Positions 48,249 to 59,417 of a stretch of DNA of 64,000 nt are shown here, in pieces. Where the stretch lies: positions 62,001 through 126,000 of the forward strand of contig NZ_FQUM01000004.1 of NCBI RefSeq assembly GCF_900129025.1, in the 5' to 3' direction. Each line of letters opens with the position of its first letter. The first letter of the stretch is position 1. The notes under the pieces were generated by a model. That model was not told the DNA's origin. It was given only the letters and a program-made list of their open reading frames with translations, and made no database searches. The translations under genes and the position numbers were made by a program. Source of the DNA: Mariniphaga anaerophila (lineage in GTDB: Bacteria; Bacteroidota; Bacteroidia; Bacteroidales; Prolixibacteraceae).

Positions 48249-49049
48249 TTATTTTTTCAATTCGTATTTAACCAGCATATCCAACAATGAGATGGAAGCA
48301 TCTTCCATATTGTTAACGATACCGTCAATTTTAGCGATACAATAGTTGTAAAAAATCTGAAGAATAATTGCAACCAAAAGACCTGATACAGTAGTAATCA
48401 AAGCCACTTTAATACCACCGGCAACCAAGGTCGGAGAAATGTCACCTGCAACTTCGATAGCGTCGAATGCGCCAATCATACCAATTACAGTTCCCATGAA
48501 ACCAAGCATAGGTGCAAGTGCAATAAACAGTGCAATCCAGCTTAAGCCTTTTTCAAGCAACCCAGCCTGAACACCACCGTAAGAGATGATTGATTTTTCA
48601 ACAACTTCAATTCCGTGATCAAAACGGTCGAGCCCCTGGTAAAAAATACTTGCAACAGGGCCACGGGTTTTACGGCAAACATCTTTTGCTGCTTCAACAC
48701 CGCCACTTTCCAGTGCCTGTTCAACATTAGCCAGTAATTTTTTTGTATTGCTGGTAGCGAGGTTCAGGTAAAGTACTCTTTCAATTGCAAATGCCAAACC
48801 CAATATTAAAGCGATTAATACGAATGACATGAACATTGGACCACCTTCAATAAACTTTTGTTTCAACTGGCTGTGCAACGATTGTCCTTGTTCTGCAGCA
48901 GCTGCCGCTTCTTCTACCGGATCGGCTGTCAAATCTACCTGCTCTTGCTGAGCAGCCGGTGCAGCTGCTTCATCCTGGGCAACTACAGCATTTGGTGCCG
49001 TAAAAAACAGCATTCCAGATAATGCCATTAACGCGAATAGTTTTTTCAT
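48249..49049 (-). CDS. exbB: ExbB/TolQ/MotA-type proton channel protein
   Basis: A 266-residue protein. A cleavable signal-like N-terminus (MKKLFALMALSGMLFFTAPNAVVAQ) and an acidic Ala/Glu-rich stretch precede three transmembrane helices (about 75-95, 175-200 and 215-240). The conserved MotA/TolQ/ExbB region is clear: GLSWIALFIALAPMLGFMGTVIGMIGAF and GGIKVALITTVSGLLVAI. It forms the pentameric channel around ExbD and drives TonB. It is the first gene of a four-gene minus-strand operon. A TATATTTG sequence, a perfect -7 match, lies upstream at 49159-49166 (minus strand), giving a leader of about 100 bases. Confidence 0.94.
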   Translation of the reverse strand: MKKLFALMALSGMLFFTAPNAVVAQDEAAAPAAQQEQVDLTADPVEEAAAAAEQGQSLHSQLKQKFIEGGPMFMSFVLIALILGLAFAIERVLYLNLATSNTKKLLANVEQALESGGVEAAKDVCRKTRGPVASIFYQGLDRFDHGIEVVEKSIISYGGVQAGLLEKGLSWIALFIALAPMLGFMGTVIGMIGAFDAIEVAGDISPTLVAGGIKVALITTVSGLLVAIILQIFYNYCIAKIDGIVNNMEDASISLLDMLVKYELKK

Positions 49050-49586
<537 letters not shown>

Positions 49587-49648
49587 ATGTCTTCTGGCAT
49601 GCCAGAATGAAGTGCCGAAAGTAATAAAAATTTACGAAAACAATACAG

Positions 49649-50692
49649 CTAATCGCTTATTTCGCCACACAGATTTTTGTTCAGGTATAGTTCTACCTGT
49701 TCGGCAGAAAGCTCCTGCCCCAATAAAAACATAAGTTTGGTAATTGCAGCTTCCGTTGTCATGTCTTTCCCGGAAACCACACCCGCTTTTAACAACTCAA
49801 GACTTGTTTCGTATTGCCCCATAGAAACACGCCCACCTTCGCATTGAGTTACATTTAATACAACAACCCCATTCTTAATTGCCTTTCGGATGCAATTGAT
49901 TAACCAGCGCGATGTGGGGACATTTCCTGTTCCAAATGTTTCCAGAACAATGCCTTTTAACCCGGGGATTGAAAAAATCGCATTGAAAACCTTTTGATTG
50001 ATTCCCGGAAAAATTCGTAAAATAACCACATGGTCATCAAACCGTGTATTTATTTTAAGAATTCCCTTGTTTTCGGGATAGTGAATAAACTCTTTTCTAA
50101 ACCGGATATCGACTCCGGCAACTGCCAGCTCAGGGTAATTTACCGATTGAAAAGCACTAAACTGATCGGCATCGCGTTTTACGGTACGATTTCCGCGATA
50201 GAGTTTAAAATCGAAATAGACACATACTTCGGGCACTAAACTGCGGCCATTCTCCTGTGCCGCTGCAATTTCCACTGAAGTGATCAGATTCTCTTTTCCG
50301 TCTGTTCGTAATGTTCCGATAGGAAGCTGCGAACCGGTGAGAATAATTGGCTTATCCAGGTTCTCAAACATATAACTGAGCGCCGATGCCGTGTACGCCA
50401 TTGTGTCGGTTCCGTGCAAAACCACAAAACCATCAAACTGGTTGTAATTTTTTTCGATGGTTTTTGCAATTTTCGTCCAAATCGCCGGGGTGATGTTTGA
50501 CGAATCCAGAGCCGGCCTGAATGTGATTGTTTTTATATTGTAGTTAAACTTATTCAGCTCGGGTACCTCTTCCTTAATCTGATCAAACTTTACAGGAGCC
50601 AGCGTTCCGTTAAGGGAATGCTGAACCATTCCGATTGTTCCACCGGTGTAAATTATTAATATGGAAGGTTTTCGTTGTTCTGTTTTTGTCAT
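49649..50692 (-). CDS. ansA: Type I L-asparaginase (cytoplasmic)
   Basis: A 347-residue protein. It hydrolyses asparagine to aspartate and ammonia. Both nucleophile/triad regions are clear: the first Thr in YTGGTIGM (about residues 15-22) and the second in VLHGTDTMAYTASALSYM, with the Lys of the catalytic set in the dimer-forming region. There is no signal peptide, which fits the cytoplasmic type I enzyme. It begins 28 bases after tatD, so the two are probably co-transcribed, an arrangement I recall as common in Bacteroidota. Confidence 0.94.
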   Translation of the reverse strand: MTKTEQRKPSILIIYTGGTIGMVQHSLNGTLAPVKFDQIKEEVPELNKFNYNIKTITFRPALDSSNITPAIWTKIAKTIEKNYNQFDGFVVLHGTDTMAYTASALSYMFENLDKPIILTGSQLPIGTLRTDGKENLITSVEIAAAQENGRSLVPEVCVYFDFKLYRGNRTVKRDADQFSAFQSVNYPELAVAGVDIRFRKEFIHYPENKGILKINTRFDDHVVILRIFPGINQKVFNAIFSIPGLKGIVLETFGTGNVPTSRWLINCIRKAIKNGVVVLNVTQCEGGRVSMGQYETSLELLKAGVVSGKDMTTEAAITKLMFLLGQELSAEQVELYLNKNLCGEISD

Positions 50693-50720
50693 GGGTTAAG
50701 GAAATTAACAATGCAAATTA

Positions 50721-51485
50721 TTAAATCCCAAACAGTTTTCGTGCATTTTCTGTAGTAATTTCAGCAACATCGTTTACCGAAACATCGTAAATTCTGGCCA
50801 ACGCCTGCGCAACATAAACAAGATACGAACTTTCGTTACGTTTGCCTCTTTTAGGCACAGGAGTGAGATATGGAGAATCCGTTTCAATAACCAGATTATT
50901 TAGGGCGACACCTTTCAACGTTTCGGGCAACTCGCTGTTTTTAAAAGTTACAACACCTCCAATTCCCAGTAGAAAGCCCAAATCTATTACCTGTTTTGCT
51001 TCCTCTTCGGTTCCTGAAAAGCAGTGAAATATCCCTCTGAGGCTGCCATCCTGCTCTTCTTTTACAATAGGTAATACTTCGTCAAAAGATTCCCTTACAT
51101 GAACAATTATTGGCAGTTTTTTTGACTTTGCCAGTTTTATCTGATAACGAAAAACATCCTGTTGCTCTTTTAAATAGGTACGATCCCAGTGTAAATCGAT
51201 CCCGATTTCCCCTATTCCGTAAAATTTTCGTTTTTCGAGCCAATATTCCACCGCTTCCAATTCCTCTTTATAATCAGAAGCAACAGAAGTAGGATGTAAT
51301 CCCATCAATGGAAAACACAGGTGAGGATAAGCATCGGTCAGATCCAACAACCTTTTTACCGAACCTGAATCGATATTCGGAAGAATTACTTTTTTCACAT
51401 CATTATCGTAAGCCCTTTGCAGAACATCGTCAATATCGTGCAAGAAATCTTCCGAATAGATATGTGCGTGTGTATCAATCAGCAT
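50721..51485 (-). CDS. tatD: TatD family metal-dependent hydrolase (DNase)
   Basis: A 254-residue protein from the ATG at 51485 (MLIDTHAHIYSEDF); an upstream in-frame start would add eight residues but the family starts at this point. Metal ligands are all visible: DTHAHIY (HxH), Glu in GIGEIGIDLHWD, His in PIIVHVRES, His in GIFHCFSG and Asp in VIETDSPYLTPVP. The TIM-barrel amidohydrolase acts as a 3'-5' DNase/RNase in quality control. A perfect -7 element, TACATTTG, lies 22 bases upstream (51507-51514, minus strand). Confidence 0.95.
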   Translation of the reverse strand: MLIDTHAHIYSEDFLHDIDDVLQRAYDNDVKKVILPNIDSGSVKRLLDLTDAYPHLCFPLMGLHPTSVASDYKEELEAVEYWLEKRKFYGIGEIGIDLHWDRTYLKEQQDVFRYQIKLAKSKKLPIIVHVRESFDEVLPIVKEEQDGSLRGIFHCFSGTEEEAKQVIDLGFLLGIGGVVTFKNSELPETLKGVALNNLVIETDSPYLTPVPKRGKRNESSYLVYVAQALARIYDVSVNDVAEITTENARKLFGI

Positions 51486-51506
51486 GTCAAAAATCCAAAA
51501 ATTTGA

Positions 51507-51582
51507 CAAATGTAGAAAAGTGTTTTGTCCTATTATAATTTTCTATTTTATCAATAGATTAAATTTTCGGGACAAAACACTT
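51507..51582 (-). promoter_or_regulatory. tatD promoter and 13-bp inverted repeat
   Basis: TACATTTG (minus strand, 51514-51507) is a perfect -7 element for tatD. Directly upstream of it sits one arm of a 13-bp perfect inverted repeat, AAGTGTTTTGTCC at 51518-51530, whose partner GGACAAAACACTT is at 51570-51582 across a 39-nt spacer. As RNA from gdhA it could form a long-loop terminator ending in TTTTC; as DNA it could be an operator over the tatD promoter. Confidence 0.6.
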
Positions 51583-51609
51583 ATTTATAAATTGCTGACA
51601 AACAACAAA

Positions 51610-52953
51610 TCAGACGACTCCCTGTGCCAGCATGGCGTCGGCAACTTTAACAAAACCGCCAACATTAGCTCCTTTTATGTAATCTGTTTTGTTAACGTTA
51701 CCTGACCTTTTTCCATAATTAACACAAGTTTCATGTATGTTTTCCATAATGACTTTCAACCGTGCATCAACTTCTTCGCGAGGCCAACTGATTCGCATGC
51801 TGTTTTGGGACATTTCCAGTCCTGATACAGCAACTCCCCCGGCGTTAACTGCTTTTCCGGGAGCGTAAACTATATTTTCTGACAGATACTCGGCTGCTTC
51901 GGTTGTGCATCCCATATTCGATACTTCGGCCAGCAGATAGGCTCCATTCTTTGCCAGGTTTTTAGCATCATCCAAACCAACTTCGTTTTCGGTAGCACAC
52001 GGCATGGCAACATTTACCGGAACTTCCCAGGGACGTTTCCCTGCAACAAACTCAGCTCCGAATTCGCGCGCGTAAGGTTCTACAATGTCGTTATTTGAAG
52101 CCCTCAGTTCCAGCAGATAATCAACCTTTTCTCCTTTTATTCCATTGGCATCGTAAACGTAGCCGTCGGGGCCTGAGATGGTAACTACTTTACCACCGAG
52201 TTCGTTTAATTTGGTGATTGCCCCCCAGGCCACATTGCCGAAACCGGACACACCAACTGTTAATCCGTCAATATCCATTTTTAACTGTTTCAGCATGTGC
52301 TGAACAAAATAAACAGCACCAAAACCTGTTGCTTCCGGGCGAATAAGACTTCCTCCCCAGGCAAGACCTTTCCCGGTAAGCACTCCGGTAAATTCATTTT
52401 TCAGGCGTTTGTACTGACCAAACAGGTACCCGATTTCGCGACCGCCAACGCCAATATCACCTGCCGGAACATCTACATTCGGGCCAATGTGTCGGTAAAG
52501 CTCGGTCATAAACGACTGGCAAAACCTCATAATCTCGCCGTCAGATTTTCCTTTCGGACTAAAATCAGAACCACCTTTTCCCCCGCCCATGGGCAGTGTG
52601 GTAAGGCTGTTTTTAAACGTTTGCTCAAATCCTAAAAACTTAAGGATACTTAATGTAACACTTGCATGAAAACGCAAACCGCCTTTGTATGGTCCGAGGG
52701 CAGAATTAAATTCAACCCGGTATCCGCGGTTCACCTGCACTTCGCCACGGTCGTCAACCCAGGGTACACGAAACATAATTATCCGCTCAGGTTCAACCAT
52801 CCGTCCCAGAATATTGGCTTTTTGATATCTGGGGTTTTGCATGTAAAAATCCCAAACAGAGCCTATTACTTCTTCTACCGCCTGATGGAATTCGTTCTCG
52901 CCGGGAGTCCTTTGCTCCAGACCTGCAATAAACTCATTTATGCTTGTTTTCAT
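51610..52953 (-). CDS. gdhA: NADP-type glutamate dehydrogenase
   Basis: A 447-residue protein, the normal length of the hexameric bacterial enzyme that makes glutamate from 2-oxoglutarate and ammonia. Diagnostic features: RGYRVEFNSALGPYKGGLRFH, the catalytic Lys region LPMGGGKGGSDFSP, DVPAGDIGVGGREIGYLFG, and the nucleotide-binding Rossmann part VGVSGFGNVAWGAITKLNELGG. The C-terminal VNAGGVAVSGLEMSQN is typical. It is a single gene between the hairpin region before tatD and the groEL terminator. Together with asparaginase it forms a small nitrogen-metabolism cluster. Confidence 0.96.
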   Translation of the reverse strand: MKTSINEFIAGLEQRTPGENEFHQAVEEVIGSVWDFYMQNPRYQKANILGRMVEPERIIMFRVPWVDDRGEVQVNRGYRVEFNSALGPYKGGLRFHASVTLSILKFLGFEQTFKNSLTTLPMGGGKGGSDFSPKGKSDGEIMRFCQSFMTELYRHIGPNVDVPAGDIGVGGREIGYLFGQYKRLKNEFTGVLTGKGLAWGGSLIRPEATGFGAVYFVQHMLKQLKMDIDGLTVGVSGFGNVAWGAITKLNELGGKVVTISGPDGYVYDANGIKGEKVDYLLELRASNNDIVEPYAREFGAEFVAGKRPWEVPVNVAMPCATENEVGLDDAKNLAKNGAYLLAEVSNMGCTTEAAEYLSENIVYAPGKAVNAGGVAVSGLEMSQNSMRISWPREEVDARLKVIMENIHETCVNYGKRSGNVNKTDYIKGANVGGFVKVADAMLAQGVV

Positions 52954-53121
52954 TTCCTTAATGGTTTTAAAAATGTGTAGTAAAGTTAGCCAACTTAATC
53001 ATATAAAACAGAAAGGGCAGCCAGAACAATCACCTCCACAAAATACTGACAAACAACCAATTGAAAAACAAAGAAAGATGTTAAATAACAGGGTCTGACA
53101 ATCGTCAGGATTTAGGATGAC

Positions 53122-53153
53122 AAAAAAAAGCCTCTCCCAAAAAGGAAAGGCTT
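53122..53153 (-). terminator. groES-groEL terminator
   Basis: AAGCCT/AGGCTT arms with an imperfect inner pairing (TTCC/GGAG) form a stem on the minus strand ending in eight Ts (53129-53122). It lies 24 bases past the groEL stop. Confidence 0.85.
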
Positions 53154-53176
53154 CTTAATATTCTATCGACAATCTC

Positions 53177-54823
<1,647 letters not shown>

Positions 54824-54843
54824 TTACTTTTTTTGATTTTAAA

Positions 54844-55122
54844 TTAAGCAATGTACAATACGTCGGTTTGCGACATCAGCAAATAGTCTACCCCGTCGAT
54901 GTGCAACTCGGTACCTGAATATTTGCCGTAAACCACTACGTCGCCCACTTTAATTTCCATGGGCTCATCTTTTTTGTCTGCTCCGACTAAAACTACTGTT
55001 CCTTGCTGTGGTTTTTCTTTTGCTGAATCGGGAATAATAATCCCGCTTTGCGTTTTTTCTTCGGCTTCCTGGGGTTGAACCAGGATTTTTCCTGCCAGAA
55101 TTTTACCTTTTAGTTCTGCCAT
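54844..55122 (-). CDS. groS: 10-kDa co-chaperonin GroES
   Basis: A 92-residue protein with the GroES beta-barrel: GKILAGKILVQPQEAEEKTQSGIIIPD is the start through the mobile loop, then GDVVVYGKYSGTELHIDGVDYLLM at the C-terminal part. It caps the GroEL ring. It is the first gene of the groES-groEL operon on the minus strand; fmt ends 230 bases upstream. Confidence 0.97.
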   Translation of the reverse strand: MAELKGKILAGKILVQPQEAEEKTQSGIIIPDSAKEKPQQGTVVLVGADKKDEPMEIKVGDVVVYGKYSGTELHIDGVDYLLMSQTDVLYIA

Positions 55123-55352
55123 TGTTTTTACTCGTTTTATTATTAAACATTTTTTTCAAAAATCGACACAGTGCTCAATCACATTTTGTACCAAATAGAA
55201 ATGGAGGTCTTTTCCCCGACAGAAAAGGACAAAATTTCACCCGGAAGTCTCAAAACAGACGCCCAACAAAACACAAAACACTGAATTACAACAAGAAAAA
55301 CAAAATGACAAACATTCTGACAGGCTGACAGAAGTGTAATTTAAAATGATTT

Positions 55353-56324
55353 TTATTCGAACCGAAAATCGTAAACCTGTCGGAATCCGCGTAAAAAGGC
55401 AGCAGCATCCATACGCTTTTTCCCGGACAACTGCAGATCGGTAATTTCCAGCCAGCCACTTCCGCAGGCAACATTCAGGTAAGTCTCATCATCGGAATCG
55501 ATGGTTCCCGGAGCCGCAGTTTCATCAGCAATAACAGACTGGGCAGAAAATATTTTGCACGAAATAGTACGACCGGTTTCGCTGTGCACAAGATTTGCCC
55601 ACGCTGCCGGATAAGGTGACAAACCCCGAATCAGGTTTCGGACAGTTTCTGCATCTTTCAACCAATCAATTTTGCAATCTTCTTTAAATATTTTTGGCGC
55701 ATGTTTTACTTCCCCGCCCGAAATAAGTTCTTTCTGTGGGATGGGCTTAATAGTACCCGATGCCAAAACATCAACCGTTTCCAAAACCAGGGCAGCACCT
55801 GTTTCCATTAGCCGATCATGAATGTCGCCCACATTGTCGTTCTCTCCAATTTCGGTTTCGCGCCTGAAAATTATTTTACCGGTATCAATTTCATGGTCGA
55901 GCAGAAAAGTGGTAACGCCCGTTTTTGATTCGCCATTAATAATAGCCCAATTTAGCGGCGCAGCCCCCCGATATTGCGGAAGCAACGATGCATGCAAATT
56001 AAATGTACCCAGCCGCGGCATATTCCACACCGCCTCAGGGAGCATGCGAAAAGCAACTACTACCTGCAAGTCGGCTTTAAGCGATTTCAATTCTTCCAGA
56101 AAATCCGGATTTTTCAGTTTCTCCGGCTGAAGAACCGTCAGCCCCTTTTCTACGGCATATTTTTTTACGTCCGACTCGGTTAGTTTTTTCCCTCTTCCGG
56201 CAGGTTTGTCAGGAGCCGTAATTACGCCAACCACGTTATAACCGTTTTCAACCAGAGCCTTTAAACTGGCCACGGCAAAACCCGGGGTTCCCATAAATAC
56301 TATCCGAAGATCTTTTCCTGCCAT
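55353..56324 (-). CDS. fmt: Methionyl-tRNA formyltransferase
   Basis: A 323-residue enzyme that formylates initiator Met-tRNA using 10-formyltetrahydrofolate. Motifs: RIVFMGTPGFA (start), TAPDKPAGRGKK, the catalytic FNLHASLLPQYRGAAPLNWAIINGE with its Asn-His pair, and DHEIDTGKI containing the Asp. The C-terminal OB-fold (about residues 205-315) contacts tRNA. A perfect TATTTTTG -7 element lies upstream (56348-56341). A 68-residue Cys-rich gene is next upstream, 101 bases away. Confidence 0.97.
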   Translation of the reverse strand: MAGKDLRIVFMGTPGFAVASLKALVENGYNVVGVITAPDKPAGRGKKLTESDVKKYAVEKGLTVLQPEKLKNPDFLEELKSLKADLQVVVAFRMLPEAVWNMPRLGTFNLHASLLPQYRGAAPLNWAIINGESKTGVTTFLLDHEIDTGKIIFRRETEIGENDNVGDIHDRLMETGAALVLETVDVLASGTIKPIPQKELISGGEVKHAPKIFKEDCKIDWLKDAETVRNLIRGLSPYPAAWANLVHSETGRTISCKIFSAQSVIADETAAPGTIDSDDETYLNVACGSGWLEITDLQLSGKKRMDAAAFLRGFRQVYDFRFE

Positions 56325-56425
56325 TGATAATAGTTTTCAACAAAAATAAGCATTCGGGCTGATAAACGGAGACTTTCGTGGCTAAACATTGCTTTTTCGA
56401 AGCAAATTATGCCCAAAAACAGGGA

Positions 56426-56632
56426 TTACTCCTGTCTCAGCCTGGTATTTCCTTTCTGTGCTTTCGGCCAGTACGGACAATGCCTGCATCCGTTGGCACA
56501 ACAGTATCCACGCCGTGTTAAAAAGCCGGCTGTCATTACCCGGTAGCCATTTTCCATGTAAAAATCCTTTCCCTCTTCCAGGTCGTCGCTAAAACTGTAA
56601 AAATCATCAAAAAAAATATTGCTGGTACTCAT
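56426..56632 (-). CDS. Small Cys-rich protein (DUF5522-like)
   Basis: A 68-residue protein with a tight cluster of cysteines, RRGYCCANGCRHCPYWP (Cys at about 44, 45, 49 and 53), the signature of DUF5522-type small Bacteroidota proteins. The spacing could bind zinc or an iron-sulfur cluster. The N-terminal half is acidic (FFDDFYSFSDDLEEGKDF). Function unknown. It lies on the minus strand between fmt and a divergent plus-strand gene that starts 54 bases upstream. Confidence 0.8.
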   Translation of the reverse strand: MSTSNIFFDDFYSFSDDLEEGKDFYMENGYRVMTAGFLTRRGYCCANGCRHCPYWPKAQKGNTRLRQE

Positions 56633-56686
56633 CTTTTTCTTACTTCAAATTAAACGTTAAATTTAAACACAAAACTTAATAAAAAG

Positions 56687-57082
56687 ATGGGGATAGAACG
56701 GGATTACCTGATGCGACAACTGATGATGCTCTTTGAAGTGATTGAAAAGGCAATCAATTTCAGAAGAAAAGGGAAGAAAAAAGAGGCCGAAGAACAAATC
56801 AGCTACTTTTTCAGTTGCCTCAATCTTCAAAATGATTTTCAGAAAAAAGACATTGAATCTTTACTAAACTACCTGACGACCGAAAGAAAGTTTTCAACCA
56901 ACCACCTGGAGATGATTGCTTTTGTTCTGAAAGAACAGGGCGAACTAGCCGAAGAAGCAGAACGAAAACTTGATTTTTTCAGGAAGGCTTACTTTCTGCT
57001 TGAGAAAGTAGACCGCGAAAGCCCCAGCTTTTCCATGGACCGACAAATGAAATTATCGGAGCTTCGTCAATATTTAAACTAA
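56687..57082 (+). CDS. Helical hypothetical protein
   Basis: A 131-residue, entirely helical, charged protein with no signal peptide (ERDYLMRQLMMLFEVIEKAI at the start, then three to four amphipathic helices). I do not assign a family with confidence; it has an overall look of small TPR-like or DUF6483-type helical proteins. It is divergent from the DUF5522-like gene and converges on the EamA transporter gene with an 81-base gap. The start is followed directly by a good helical N-terminus. Confidence 0.7.
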   Translation: MGIERDYLMRQLMMLFEVIEKAINFRRKGKKKEAEEQISYFFSCLNLQNDFQKKDIESLLNYLTTERKFSTNHLEMIAFVLKEQGELAEEAERKLDFFRKAYFLLEKVDRESPSFSMDRQMKLSELRQYLN

Positions 57083-57163
57083 CAGCACAAAAACAAACTG
57101 AACAAAGGTGAATTTCCGGCAAAAGCACTCCTTTTAACAACCTGAAAACAAACAATTTGATTT

Positions 57164-58075
57164 TCACAAAAAGAACAACGCCACTCCTGTTACGGTAATC
57201 ACAGCGCCAAAAACTTCTTTCCAGTTTACCTTTTCTTTAAAAATTACAACCGAAGGCAAAATAATGAGCACCGGAACAATTGCCATCAGCGTTGCGGCAA
57301 CTCCGGTTTCGGTATGTTGCACAGCCAATAACGAAAAAGACACCCCCAGGAACGGTCCGAAAAATGCGCCTAAAGTAATGCGGTTCATGGCCGGACGATT
57401 TTTTAATGCACTCCAAACACGGGGCCAGCGTTTCATAAAAAAGAAAAGTACAGAAAAACCGGCGATGCCTGCCAGCACTCTAATTTGCGAAGCAGAAAAA
57501 GCATCGTAGCTTCCCATTCCTTTTTTACTTAAAACCAGCCCGGCAGCCTGCCCCATTGCGCCTCCAACGGCAAGCAAAATTCCGGTAGCCGAGTAGCCGG
57601 ATTTTATTTTCCGGACAACCGAGCCGTTATGTTCAGTTTTTTCCCGTTTCAAAATTACAATCACAATACCGGCAAGGGTGACTGCCATGCCCAGCCAATT
57701 TTTTAAGGTGAGTACTTCGCCCAAAACAAGCCACCCGACAAACGCGGCAAAAGGAGGAGCCAAAGACATTACCAGCATTGAAATGCGGGCGCCAATTACC
57801 ACAAATGCCTGAAACAGCAACAAATCTCCGATTACAAACCCCACAATACCGGAAAGCACCAGCCATTGCCATTGAAATGCAGTGGCATCAGAAGGGAAGA
57901 AAAACCCTCTGGCAATCCAACTGTAAATTCCGATAAAAAAGAAAGCCATAACCAGCCGGATAAGATTTACGGCCAGCGACCCTACCTTTTTACCGGCAGA
58001 CTCAAAAGCCATGCTGGTTACGGTCCAGAAAACCGCAGTAAGCAAACCCGCTATTTCGCCAAAATAATTTTGCAT
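57164..58075 (-). CDS. EamA (DMT superfamily) transporter
   Basis: A 303-residue inner-membrane protein with ten predicted helices in two EamA repeats (about 1-140 and 155-300), including WLVLSGIVGFVIGDLLLFQAF, WLVLGEVLTLKNWLGMAVTLAG and, in the second half, AVQHTETGVAATLMAIVPVL and FKEKVNWKEVFGAVITVTG, the usual family pattern. DMT transporters export or import small metabolites; substrate unknown. It stands alone on the minus strand between a converging hypothetical gene and the TlpA-like gene. Confidence 0.9.
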   Translation of the reverse strand: MQNYFGEIAGLLTAVFWTVTSMAFESAGKKVGSLAVNLIRLVMAFFFIGIYSWIARGFFFPSDATAFQWQWLVLSGIVGFVIGDLLLFQAFVVIGARISMLVMSLAPPFAAFVGWLVLGEVLTLKNWLGMAVTLAGIVIVILKREKTEHNGSVVRKIKSGYSATGILLAVGGAMGQAAGLVLSKKGMGSYDAFSASQIRVLAGIAGFSVLFFFMKRWPRVWSALKNRPAMNRITLGAFFGPFLGVSFSLLAVQHTETGVAATLMAIVPVLIILPSVVIFKEKVNWKEVFGAVITVTGVALFFL

Positions 58076-58121
58076 TTTTCAGGTATAAAAATAAAAAATC
58101 CAATGCAGAAGAAACATCCGG

Positions 58122-58166
58122 AACAAAAAATGAGGGCTTCGCACTAATGTTGCAAGGCCCTCATTT
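58122..58166 (-). terminator. Terminator of the TlpA-like gene
   Basis: AAATGAGGGC (58128-58137) and GCCCTCATTT (58157-58166) form a 10-bp perfect stem with a 19-nt loop. On the minus strand it runs into TTTTTTG. It lies 63 bases past the stop of the gene at 58229-59323. Confidence 0.88.
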
Positions 58167-58228
58167 CTTTTATCAGATAGAATAATCAATCATCTATCCC
58201 GAACTAATCATTTTTCACAAAATTGCGT

Positions 58229-59323
58229 TTAATCGAGCAATTCTGAAACGGTTTTCCGCAATTCTTCGTCGCGTTTATTTTTTGCAATAATCTTTCCGTT
58301 TTTGTCAACAATTAAGCTTGACGGGATTGAGTTTACTGCATACATTTGTGCGGCGGCATTGCTCCAGTATGCCAGGTCAGACACATGCTGCCAGGTTAGC
58401 TGGTCATCTTCAATTGCTTTTAACCAGGCGTCTTTGTCGCGATCGAGAGAAACGCCAAACACGCTAAATCCTTTGTCTTTATAATCGTTAAAAACAGCTA
58501 CAATATTCGGATTTTCTGACCGGCACGGCCCACACCACGATGCCCAGAAGTCGAGCAATGTATATTCATTTTGTTTATATACATCCGAAAATTTAATCGG
58601 ATTTCCATCGGCATCATTCATTGTAAAATCGGGAGCAATCTGGCCAACGGCAACGGTTTTCAGTTTCGCTATACGTTCTTTCAGTGTTTTAACCGACGGA
58701 ACTTCCATTAACTTCGGATCAAGCCCATTTACCAGTTCATCCAGTTCCTCTACGTCCATTTCGTACTGAACCCGCGAAAGGAAATACGGAGTGGCAAAAG
58801 ATGCGGGGTTATTTTTCACAAAATCAGACTGAATAGAATTGGCGCTGTCATACATCTCGCGCACCTGTGTCATCAACTGATTTGCTTTGGCAGAGTCTCC
58901 AGCGCCCGCAGCTTCACGAGCCTGCTCGTACAATTTCATATACTCTTCGCCAATCTTTTTTATCTTGCTGGTTACCTGATTGTATTCGTCGTGTGTTTTT
59001 GAACCAACCACTTCTACCTGTTCCAGGTCTGTAGCGTCTCCGGAAACTGTTATTTCAGCATTTTCTACAAAAACAATTGTTTTGCCCCGCTGCCCCACAA
59101 CCGACAAATAAAAATCTTCGGGCATCGTTACTTCTCCTTTCAAAACAGCAGTGCCGTCCACAATGTCAGCGGTATCTACCGGAATCCACTGAGAAGCACC
59201 TCTTTTTTCCAATAAAACCTGGCCTTCTCCCCCATCGAGTTTCACCGTAATTTCAAACCCCTTTTTCTGCTGACCGCACGCAAAAAATACGATGGCTATA
59301 ATAAAAACAAAAAATTTCTTCAT
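58229..59323 (-). CDS. TlpA/ResA-like thiol-disulfide lipoprotein with DUF4369 domain
   Basis: A 364-residue protein. The signal peptide ends in a lipobox (IVFFACG). Residues about 25-110 are a DUF4369-type beta domain (FEITVKLDGGEGQVLLEKRG), then a helical linker, then a thioredoxin-fold domain from about residue 230 with Cys264 and Cys267 in FWASWCGPCRSENPN and the cis-Pro region SIPSSLIVDKNGKI. These proteins reduce or exchange disulfides in the periplasm. The abundant disulfide-rich secreted proteins nearby, including the Cys-regular adhesin, are possible clients, though this is inference. Terminator follows. Confidence 0.93.
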   Translation of the reverse strand: MKKFFVFIIAIVFFACGQQKKGFEITVKLDGGEGQVLLEKRGASQWIPVDTADIVDGTAVLKGEVTMPEDFYLSVVGQRGKTIVFVENAEITVSGDATDLEQVEVVGSKTHDEYNQVTSKIKKIGEEYMKLYEQAREAAGAGDSAKANQLMTQVREMYDSANSIQSDFVKNNPASFATPYFLSRVQYEMDVEELDELVNGLDPKLMEVPSVKTLKERIAKLKTVAVGQIAPDFTMNDADGNPIKFSDVYKQNEYTLLDFWASWCGPCRSENPNIVAVFNDYKDKGFSVFGVSLDRDKDAWLKAIEDDQLTWQHVSDLAYWSNAAAQMYAVNSIPSSLIVDKNGKIIAKNKRDEELRKTVSELLD

Positions 59324-59417
59324 CTTATTTAATTTAAACTGTTTGTGAATTTGCCCGAAAGATAGAAAATCATTTACAACGAAATACAGCTCAACAAAAA
59401 AAGGTTAGTTTTACGGT

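Noticed and set aside
55123-55352. CIRCE operator before groES
   Set aside because: No TTAGCACTC-N9-GAGTGCTAA-like inverted repeat is present in the gap.
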